A stretch of DNA of 64,000 bases from the NCBI GenBank assembly GCA_947579665.1, contig OX388350.1:88369152-88433151 (forward strand). The letters are read 5' to 3'. This stretch comes from Sympetrum striolatum. Its lineage: Eukaryota > Arthropoda > Insecta > Odonata > Libellulidae. Below, piece after piece: positions 44,701 to 56,700 of this stretch (the stretch's first letter is position 1; each line of letters begins with the position of its first letter). The position numbers and the translations under genes are program-made. Below the pieces are notes generated by a model. It ran no database searches. It was given only the letters and a program-made list of their open reading frames with translations, and had not been told where the DNA came from.

Positions 44701-47700
44701 TGATATCGACTTCAAACTTTGCATTAAATAAGATCAAGTCCTAAAAAGTCATACTATTTGCATTCAAAGCTGCCAATATGTCCTGGGTTTGACACCAGGC
44801 ATCTCTAAAATTAGTAACTGTTACGATTTTTAAGTATTTTTTTTTACCCCTTCCCGATAATATAGAAACTTTAAACTTGGCATGAAAATAAAGATCATAG
44901 ATAAATTTCAAGTACATGTTTTAGATTTCCTTGATCATCCTTGGTTCGATCCCAAAGGCCATTTACATTGCCATATGCATTTTAGATGGAAAAATGGAGT
45001 CTTATTTCAGGACCTTCCTGGTATGATCTGGACTTCAAACATTACATTAAATAAAATCAGGTCTTAATAAGTTATAATGCCTATTCGCATCTGCCAATAG
45101 GTCCTGGGTTCAACACCATGCATCTACAAAAATTAGAAATCGCTACGATTTAAAAATTTTTTTTTTAACCTCTTCCCGATAACATTGAAACTCAAAATTT
45201 GGCATGTGAATAAAGTTTATTAATACATTTCATATGCTTGCGGTATACAAGCAACATTTTACTCGTATCTATTATATATAGATGCTTCTCCAGATTCATT
45301 CATGTACACCAGAATTAACGCAGCACCACCCTAGCGATCCTTACAGCCGGTGCTGCATTAATTTTGGCCAGGACTGTACCTATATAGATAGGATACTAAT
45401 TCACAGGCTAAACCACAAGAGTCATTGACTTGAAATTGTAACCCCCAGAAAAATTGGGATTTCGAGCCTCAGTACCATAGGTTCGATTCCAGAGGGCCCC
45501 AAAGTCCTGATTTTTCCCATTTAATAGCATTGCTTTGATTTTCAGAAATTTTTAAAAATACTTCCTGGATAGGTAGAAAATCAAAACTATAGGAACCTAT
45601 AGACATGGTGATGATCTTTCGAAAACATAAATGACTTTCACGGCAAAAATCCTGGGTTCGATTCAAGGATGATGCAAAAATCTGCCCTTTAAATACATTG
45701 AGGTAGTTTTTCATTATTTTTTTTGATGCACTTATTGAAATGATAGGAACTTCTTGCTCAGCTAGAAGATGTACGTTATGAATCCATTTCAGAAAAAAAA
45801 AATTAGATAAGTCCATGCTGTTCCTGGGTTCAATGTCAGAGTACATTACAATTTCTCACATAAGGAATATAAGGGAAAAGTAGGACGTTGTTTGAGGCAG
45901 TTGCAGCCAATATTTCTGCTTGAATTTTCACACATAGTTAGAGATGGAGATCTTTTGTTGCATTGCATAGGAACTATTACCAGTAAGGCTCGGGTTCAAT
46001 GCCGGACGGATACAATGAATGAATTTTAAGTATATTTTCAATCCATGTTTTTCTTTTAAGGACCCTCTCGATATGATGCCGACTTGAAATTAGTGCTATC
46101 GATATGCTTGCAGTATGCAAGCAACATTTTACTTGATTACAATATTACATTACATTATTATTATTATTTACAATATTTCTGCTTGATTTTTCACTCATAG
46201 TTAGAGAATTTTTATTGTGCTGCATAGTAAGTATGTCCAGGAAGACCCGGGTTCGATGCAGGATCAATAAATTGCAGCAAATTTTAAGAATATTTGTAAT
46301 CCTTTTTTTATTTTGAGTATCCTCTCGATATGATGCCACTTGATGAGTGTTATCGATATACTTGCAGTGTGCAAGTAACATTTTGCTCGTAACATATAGA
46401 CGTTTCTCCGGATATACCTATATAAACACTCATTCATAGGGGTTTAAAATTCTAACCAAGTTCCTTATGTGTCACAGACTTGAAATGTTTACGAAAAGGG
46501 GCGGACATTACAAATGGTGGCAGCGGAGGGATACTTTCAGCCAGGCACTGTGAGGCCCCTTAAGGATCACCTCATGGGCGTCGAGTAAAATGAGGAATAA
46601 TTGACTTCAAATCCTTTCCTTTGTTCGCGGCATGTATAAATGGTTGTTGGATCTAAAAATTTTAAGTAGAAATTTCTCTCGCGTTCAAGTGTCCATTTGA
46701 ATTAAAAAGAAATCTTCCTTTTTTGTATCATATCTTAATTTTCGTGGATTCAAAGTAGGAAATTTTTTTTCAGAGCGAAAAGTTGAATTTTTTTGGTAAC
46801 TGTGCTGCTACGTTCGGTTGATTATTAATTTAAATAAAAAAATTGAACTTTAATTGTTTAGTTTTGCTGATAAGATGGAAACTTGAAACTCGGCATGTGG
46901 ATAGAGATCATAGATATTTTATGTATGCTGATGAAAGTTCTGATGAGGGTCCTTGGTTTGATCCCAGTGAGTTATTTTCATTCCTCAATTTATTTTTTAC
47001 GGAGGTAATGGAAACCAATTTTCAGAACTTCCCGGCATGATATGGACTTGAAACTTAACCTGCCGTTACTCGCGCCCTATTTTGTTACGCGGTTACTCGC
47101 ACGGGGTGTTTCTACACCCCACCGGACTTTTTCATTTATCATGGTTATCTTCGAAAACTTTCTTTATTCTTTTTATCTGTAATCATTTATATATCTTTTT
47201 GGATATGATATCTAAGCTTTACATTGATATTACGACTTTTTTATGGACTATTCAATAATAATACTATTCAATAATAATAATATGACTGGTATAACTTATA
47301 GATGAAATATCTTTGTAGTAATCAACGTATTCGTTGTAAGCAGACATTTTACAACAATTACAGTGAAAAATTAATCCATTAATGCAATTTAACCCACGAT
47401 TACTCGCACTCAATTTTGTAACGTGAAGGCTCGCGCGGAGTGTTTTCACACCACACTGGTCTTTCTTTGATACCCTTTTTTATGATGAATTGTACTTTGG
47501 ATAGCTTAAAAAGCCTTCTAGGTATATCATATAAGTTTAATGACGACATTTATAATTTTAATTTACAAGTAACAGAAAATATTACGCCCGAAAAATGGTA
47601 TAAGTAATTGTAATATCCGACATGGAAAAGTTTTAGAAACGATATCTTCGCTTGGATAAATGCGTCTGTAGTTATGCAAATACTTAAAGATACTATACAA

Positions 47701-50700
47701 AGTTATTTTTCCATCTAACGCCATTTAATGCTACCTTGTAGCTGATTTACTGCTTGTTTTGGGAAGCGCCTTCATGAAGCTGAAAAGGAAAGGAAAATAT
47801 TTCGAGTGGGCTTGAAAGAGTATGCAATGGAAAATCCTTGGACTTATTTATTAATATTTTTGAAACATTCTTCACAAATTTTAACCAAGTGCTTTGCTCA
47901 CATACATTTATCGCAGTATTTGCAATGCAGTTCAGTTTTTATGTCCTTATTCCTGGGACATATAACACATTGCCATCTAGCCAACTACCTCCTTTTATAA
48001 TCTTCTCTAGAGGCTCTGATGTCCATGGCTCTCCAAATTTTTCTGCTTTTCTTTTAAATTCCTTTGGCAATTATTTTTGCAAGGCCCTTTTTATTATAAA
48101 GGGTTTTGTAGCGATTTCTCATAGGAACATCCTCCTATTTATCCTTTTGTCCAATTATAAATTGTTGTTACCTCAGGCTTCTGTTTCTTGCCCGTGGGCG
48201 CATCAATGCTGTTTTTTTTGTGCATACTTGAAATAATCAACACATTCCTTTTCTTTTATGGGACATACCAGCGTCATGTTTTTCCTGAAGAGAAACACGC
48301 TGCTTTACTTCTCTCTTTTTTACTTCTACAATTTGTGGAGGAAGTTCCTTTTTATTCTTACGTATGGTCCCGTCTAGCGTCAACTTTTCCTGGAGTAAAT
48401 CCTCTAAAAGCGGCACGCTTGGAATCCAATCGCAGTCGGCAGTCACATTCCTCCCTGTCCCCACAATCGGACCGACAATCCGTTTTACGACGTCCTTGGG
48501 ACTATTGCTGTGTTTTTAAGGAGCATCTGGTTGAACCCCAACATAAACTTATAAGTTTTTGGTATAATATACTCCAGCATCCACAAGAGCGAAAATCTTT
48601 ATCCCATACTTGGCCGGTCTGTTGGGTAGATATTGACGGAAAGAACATCTGCCTCAAAAAGGAATCAATTGTTCATCCACAGTGACCAAAGAATGTTATA
48701 ATTGAGATATGAGAAATTCTTACTTACTAATTAGTTACCAGGAGCTTAGAGGAGGAGATGGATAACCTTACGAAGAAACACTTTCCCAATTGCATAGAAG
48801 AGAGCACAGGAGAATAGTAAAGTCATTCCATCCTTTATGTTGCTTTACTTCACTGAGTAAAGTTATCGCACAAACTTGAACACTAACTAGCTAACGTCGA
48901 CTGTATGAGGCACCACAAAATAGAATGAGAGACCAAATCTTTCCACTCGACTTTCGGTAACCCAACAAGGACTGTCCCTGTTTCTTCTTCGACGCAATCA
49001 ATCGACAATTATTTTAGCCATGTGACCAAAGAAACAAATCCTTATTGTTGTGCCTCGGAAAAGTAAGTCGGTACGTATCCTCAGAATAAACAGTAGGGGG
49101 CAATAAACAAGGCGGGAAAGAAAGAGGCTTGGTCTTCCTTTGCGCTGAGGGCGACACTCCATTGCCACAGGGGACAACGGTGTTCTTCCCATAATATTTC
49201 ATTTATTCAGAATAACAAATACAATAAATAAATTCCTTATGTTTTAATTCCTAATTGATATTATCTAAAATTTTTTAACTGGCCTGAGAACTGAAATCTC
49301 GCCTTGGGAAGCTTCGCGGAGCTCAATAGTGAGAGGTATTATTAGAGATTACAAGTGAGATAAAATTACATCAGTGTACTTACCAATAACATTCATGAAT
49401 TATAACATTTACTTAGTTATCATTGATCATGGAAAATACGAATAAAAACATAAAGCTTCTTATAATAATCCGTAAAAAAATAAATAAAACATGAACTTCG
49501 GAAAATTAACCAAAAAATGGAAGTATTATCAAATGTAAAGCATCATATTTCTGCAAAAAATGGCAAGAAAATCACAATTTTTGCAGAAAAGGTTGGAAAC
49601 ATAATAAAATGAAGCTACTGAGAAGAAGGGGTCAATAAACCTAAGCGTTAAAAGATAGAAGCCGATTGAAAACGGCTGGGGTGTAGAAACACCAAGCACG
49701 AGTAACAGCAGGTTTTTTGGGAAAGGATTTCAATTGTTTCCAAAGAGTCTATTTTTCTTCACTCTGGGACTCAGTGGAGCAATTTTCCCTTGAAGGAGCT
49801 GTTGTGGCCCTATAGGTGTCCTTCAAAGGACATGCCAGGGGTTCCTAACCAGAAGCAACGTTGATGCTGCACAGTCTTCATTTTCAGAGATCGGCAGCTC
49901 TGACCGCAGTATAATGCAGAACAATCGACACAATCCAGATAGTCCCCCTCCCAAGAGCATTGATTCATCCTTGGTATCTTCCATAGGTGGTAGTGACCCT
50001 GCGAGGTTTTTGGGGGTTGGAGGCCTCTGTAAGAAATATTTCCTAGAAAAGGCTATTCAACCCAATTATGAGGTCCACGGGTGTTAGGGAAGAAAAGATC
50101 GTCTTTAAGGCAAGTCTTATATTCTTCTTTCTTAGGATGATTTCTACCAGTTCCTCTTGGTATCCATTGTTCATTGGTATCTCCATGATGATTTTCCATT
50201 CCTCTTGGTATTCTTCAGTGGAGAGGGGAAAGTTGATGATCCAATGGGCCATTGAATGTAATGCAGCGTATTAATGGATGCTGGAAGGGGAGGAGTTTGG
50301 TATTACCTGATCCGTATGATTTGCTTTCCAAAATATTTTTAACTTAGTCTATTGTTCCTAAGAGAAATAAAGAGATCCAAGAAGTTGAGGGTCTATTCCT
50401 GGATATTTGGAATTAAAAAGCTGATCAATTCAAATTTTTTACATCAGTTTAGTTAGCGATCCATAAAATGTCATAGACGTAACTTCTTCAGAAGAAGATT
50501 TGCTTGATCAGAAGAATCCTCTGATCTGTTAAGGAAAATATTTTCTTTTCGAAACTATCCATAAACAGTTCAGAAAGGAGGGGAGAACCCATGGGCAAGC
50601 CATCCTTCTGTTGAAACAAATCCTTACCAACTGAAACATTTTGTCTAACACAGAGAGATGTTATAAATCCTTTTTCCAATTCAGGATTTTGAAACTAGTC

Positions 50701-53700
50701 TCTCAATAGTTCACATTTTTATAGAATCAGCGATTGGGAGGAAAAAGGTTGGTGACATCAAAGTTAATCAAGATGACGTCGTCAGAGTTGGTTAAGCTTG
50801 ATAGCGATTCAGCTTAATTTTGGATGCCATAAATGGGTTTGAAGTTACTTAAGAAGTGAATCACAGCATTTAGCTTCATGCATAATTTATGAGTGGGGAG
50901 TGATCGCTAGGCCTAATTGGGACGCTTTCCTTATGTAATTTGGAGAAAAGAGAAAAGGGGCCAATGGGTTAATTTCCTTCCAGTGCCATTTGTCTTTGGG
51001 ATCAAATAGAAGTTTTACGGATGCTATTGCTTCATGTATTGCTTTTTGATAAACAGTGGTAAGATCCTTTTCAAGTTTTGTCATGTTATTGTCATTACTA
51101 CAATCTAGGCATTTGGAAACATATAACTTGTGTTAGATTCGAGCAAATATGGTATTTTAACAGCAGATGTACTTCAACGATCTAACAGAAATCTAATTTT
51201 AAATAGTTTGAAAACTACCAATATTTGAATGCAAATAATACAGTCAGTCATCGACTTACAACCATGATCTGTTCTGACAGACTGGTTGTAAGTCAGATAT
51301 TCACAGACTTTAATATATTTCGATAGAAAACTTTCTGTGCGCACCACCTTGTTCCAAAATGGAGGCTGCTCAATTAAAAAAAATGCTTTTAACTTCTTTA
51401 GATTCTTCAAGAAAAAAAAGAAGCTATTTACAATCTTCATGTTTTTTATTCTTGCAGCTTTCCTTAAAATTATTTTTATACCTTTTCATCATCTTTAGCA
51501 TATCGTTTACATAAATAATTACATAATAAACATGTGGTACACAGCTAAGAAGCACCAATTCACACCCCTTCCAGAGGTCATAAGTCAACAACTGACTGTA
51601 AGATCAAGTTCAACTGTAGCCCTAAATAATACATTATCTAGAATTCAATCTGATCACAGCATTCATGATGTACAATAAATAGCACATGAAAACTAATGAT
51701 TAAGTGTTCCAAAATGGCTCAACTTATCCAAAGAATGCCCACCTCACAAGTGGGGTTCCATCTATGACACAAATTTTCTCTTTCAATTCCCAGAGTTGAC
51801 TCTAATAGTAAGAATTCTCTTTAAATAAGGTTTCATTTAAGTTTAATCCAGTAAATAGAATAGTTCTGTATTAATTCAGACTAAGATTCAGTTTACGCAG
51901 GGAAACTCACCTCATCACGGAACACCTTTGCTCTCTCTTTACATCCTGGAATATTCTCAACAAATTTAACAACCTCCTCTCGCGTCCAACGACTAGCCTC
52001 TCTACCAGGATCACCATTGATATATGGATAGAGTAAACGTGAGTGCCGGTCCCAGCACAAAGGAGTAAGTCTGTCTGGGTTTGGCAAGTAACCAGGAGAA
52101 AACACAGAGCGGTGGACATCCCTCCTAACATCTCTTGCCTCTGCAGCTGCTGGTCCATCATGACGAGTCACAGCACGAGACCCTCTTCCAATGCCTCGTC
52201 CATATCCTGGAAGATGTGCAGGGCCTAACCTCAGTGGGGGAGGAGGGGGAAGGCCTTGTCTTGGGTTCTGTATAATAACTCTCCTGGATAAAATAAAGGG
52301 GTTTAAATGTAATTGTAGCGAGTATTTAAAGAATTACCATCTACAATCATGTATAAATCGACCTAAAAATACAGGTTTGAACATGCAAAACCTAGAAATA
52401 TTCCATATTTCAATCATTAACACCTTTCAAAAAATTCTCTTACAAACAAAGATACCAAACTGAGGTTATAAACAATTTTCAGCTCATATTGAAAATGGGT
52501 TATGCTAAACAGAATAATAATAGAAAAATGAATAATATTTATTTTTCTTTCTATCTAGAACTAATGAGAGAAACAAGTAACTTTTGATTTTATTGTCAGC
52601 TGAGTTTACTTCTATTGTACATCATTATTTATCTTCTATTGTATGTTGATTGAATATTTTGACTCTGAGATCCAGATAAAATATATATTTAAGTTACTTT
52701 TTAACCATCAAAGATTTTTCACAGCTCCATAATATGATAAACTCGATAGAGGAAGCCTTTACTATGTGGAACTCCATTTTACAGGTAAAATAAAATAACT
52801 ATGGAAAAATCCCACTGATGTACATTTATTAAGACGACCGATTTTGAACAAATTAGTTCATCATCAGGCAAAACTTACTGCTGTCAACCATTGGTCTCCT
52901 TCCTCCCCCAATACACCTACTTAACCTTTTTGACAAGTTGCCCATAACTAAGTTCCAATTTGACCAAGGTCCCACTTCCTTCTTTTTGGCCCCTGTTGTT
53001 TATATAAGGCCCTGCTTGCTTGTAAGTTTTGCCTCATGATGAACTAATTTGTTCAAAATCGGTCGTCTTAATAAATGTACCTCAGTGGGATTTTTACATA
53101 GTTATTTTATTTTACCTGTGAATATGATAAGCATTATGGAGTTTCAAAAACCATCATCTAAACAACAAATACCACTTTTGAGGTTGAGTTTCTTTGCTTC
53201 ATCATTGTTCCCAATTGAGAATGAATATATTTTATAATCAAAGAAACAAGAACAAATTAAAAACCTCAAAAATTATTTAACTTCCATAGTAAATAGATGA
53301 GGAATATTGTACAGGTATATTATTTCATCAAATAAGAAATCTTATTTTCACTACAGTAATTAAGTTAACAGACTTCTTGCCTCCCTAGAAACAAAATTAA
53401 TTTGTAGATGATATATAGGGTTTTCCAAAATTTAGGTTGTAATTACATACTAAAATTAAAGAAATAGAAACAATAAAGAAGAAGATATAATAAAGAAAAT
53501 AATAAAATGGTTCTCAGAACTAGGGTTCTCAACAAATAGCTTTTGGGACTCTCTTTGGTTATCAATTATATTTAAATTACCATCATTCTCACAATCCTTA
53601 ATTTTGCCATACATTGTGAAAGAATAATAGAATGCCAACATTTGGTCTGGAAACTTGAGCAGTGGAGGAGGAGTAGCTTTTGATTATGAAATAAAAAGAT

Positions 53701-56700
53701 CTGAAAAGCTAAAATTTGTCATGCCATGTTACAATTACTGGAAGCTTAAATGAATAAAAATAAACGCTTATGTCCCAAACATTGCTCCCCATATTAGTAG
53801 CCCCAAAATTATTTTCTTTGAGGCTCAACGAATATATTCATTCAATACACTTCTTTCATCAGATAGTGAGTGAACTTTTTAATTGTGTTGCACCTCAGAA
53901 AACCTTCATAACATGTTTAGTGATGAAAACATTCCATTAATATCTGTAGAAATTAGAATGTTTTGATCCTGGGTTAAGTTAAAGCTCAACTAAATATTCT
54001 CACAATTGGAAGTAAATCTATTTCCTTACCTATATTAAATCAATTAAAAACAAAACTTGCCAGTTTAACCTTTTACTTAAGATATTTTTAACATGAAAAT
54101 TTATACTTAAAAAAATAGCTTTCATTAAGTATTCAGACACTGATAGTTATCTAAGGTAATGTAAATAAATACTCACGGTTTTGCAGGTCTACTTTCAGGA
54201 GCTCCTTCCCACTCACAGCTTGCAGGCGGGGATTCAGATCGTTTTATCTTTGGAGGAGGTGGTTTGCTAAAAAAAAATGCCATCAATTTAAATCGAGATT
54301 GCCTATAAAAACCTCCTGAATAACTGACTAGTGTTTATAATTCTAGTCCAGGGCATAATGTAGCTGTCTAAGAATATATTCAACTTAATCCTTACATAAA
54401 AAATCTGATGTGGCCAACACATGACTTTCTCCGTATTTATTGAAAACGGAAGCCTATGCCGGTAACATATAAATAACTCCAAAAGAATGAGTGTTACAGA
54501 AAAATGTTTTATACAACATTTGTAGTAAAAAACATTATCTATAACTTTTGTAAATAATTGTATATACCTTAATTGCATTTTGACAGAGATATCTATGAAA
54601 AACTTCCATTTCTGAGTAAACAACAACTTCTGGTTAACCATTATTCAAGAATAACTCCTAAACAATCTGTGTTACCAAAAAATGTTTCATACAAAAGTTG
54701 TAGTTAAGTACATGATCTACAACTTTGGTTCATAATTATATATACCTATCTTGCATTCTTACAGAGATATTTAAGAAACGAAATTTTGTTCTGGATAAAC
54801 CGCAACTTCCGGTTAATCAATATTCACCAAAAACTAATCAACTCTTGTCATTGTTAGGAAAATTCTTTATATGAATTTTTAAAATGATCGGATAATTACT
54901 TTTTAAGATAGAGCGCCCACAAACTTTTTAACCACAGACAGACACACACACAGAGACAGACATGTTCGGGAAAATAGCAAAAACGTGCTCTATGGGCCCC
55001 AAAACATCTATTTCTGTCGAAATCTGGAGGTCGAATTTTTTTGCGAATACAATACTTTCTCTATACTATGTATAGGGAGAAAGTAAAAATCTGATGTGGC
55101 AAGCACATGACTTTCTCCATATATAAGATGTAAATATATATATATATACTGCAAGCACATCGATAACTCTAATTTTAAGTCAGCATCATATAGAGTGAGT
55201 CCTCAAAAGAAATAAAAAGTAGTTTGGAAATATTCTTAATATTCGCTGCAATTTATTGTCCGGCATCGAACCCGGGTCTTCCCGGTGATACTTACTATGC
55301 AGCACAATATAAGTTCACCATCTCTAACTATCTGTGAAAATTCAAGCAGAAATATTAGCTGCAACTGCCTCAAACGACGTCTTACTTTTCCCTTATATTC
55401 CTTATGAGAGAAATGTTAATGTGCTCTGGCATCGAGCCCAGGAATAGTACGGTCTTATAAAAATTTTTTTCTTAAACCACTTCTTTCCATACATCTTCCA
55501 GCCTAGAACAAACTTCCTATCATTTCGATAAGTGCATCAAAAAAATAATGAAATATAAACCCAATGTATTTTAAACGGGAGACATTTTTAAAGCCCGGCA
55601 TCGAACATGGGTCTTTCTGGTCATGTTTCCTATGCAACATAATAGAAGATCACCATCTCTAACTATGTGTGAAAATTCAAGCAGAAATATTGGCTGCAAC
55701 TGCCTCAAACGACGTTCTACTCTTCCCATATATTCCTTATGAGAGAAATGTTAATGCGCTCTGGCATTGAACCCAGGAATAGTGAGGTCTTATCTATTTT
55801 TTTTCTAGCCAAGCAAGAACTTCCTATCATTTCGATAAGTGCATCAAAAAAATTAATGAAAAACCATCCCCATGTATTTTAAATACCGGATTTTTGCATT
55901 GTCCTAGCATCGAACCAAGGATGTTCTCATTAAAGGTCATTAAAGTTTTCAATAGTTCACGACCATATCTGTTAGCTCCTTGAATTTTGATTCTCTAACT
56001 ATCCTGGAAGTATTATTTAAAAAATGTTGAAAATCCCCACCATGTATTCATAGAAAAAATTGCAACTTTGGGGCCTTCTGGAATCAAACCCATGACACCG
56101 AGTTCAAAGTCGGCTTTTTTCTGGAGGTTACACGTCATGGCATAACGTGGTAAAAATTTCAAGTCGGTGGCACTTATGGAACATGGTTAGAATTTTGATC
56201 CCCAGTGTATATATATCTATTACGAGTAAAATGTAGCTTGCATACTGCAAGCAGATCGACAACACTAATTTCATGTAGGCATCATATCGGGACGGCCCTC
56301 AAAAGAAAAAAAAGGGATTGAAAATATTCTTAATATTCGCTTCAAATTAACCGTCTGGCATCGAACCAAGGCCTTCCTGGTAAACCTACTATGCAGCACA
56401 ACAGAAAATCACCATCTCTTACTATGTGTAAAAATTCAAGGAGAAATATTGGCTCCAACTGCCTCAAACGACGTCCTACTTTTCAATAATGTAAATGGCT
56501 CTCTGGATTCGAACCAAGGACGATCTAGGAAATCTAAAACATGTTTTTGAAATGTATCTATGTTCTCTATCTATATGCCTAATTTCATGTTTTAATATTA
56601 TTGGGAAGGGGTTTAAATTAATTCTTAAAAAAGGGATAATTTACTGATTGTAGAGACGCCTGGTGTCGAACCCAGGACATATTAGCAGCTGTGACTGCAC

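Noticed and set aside
45469..45846. 125-codon - frame
   Set aside because: It lies in the modular repeat; open frames there are not conserved between copies.
48188..48685. 165-codon + frame
   Set aside because: It is antisense to the well-recognised piggyBac transposase blocks on the - strand.
52268..52269. AG nearest to the L3MBTL SAM exon as the acceptor
   Set aside because: It gives a frame that hits a stop when joined to the upstream exon; the AG at 52284-52285 keeps the frame.
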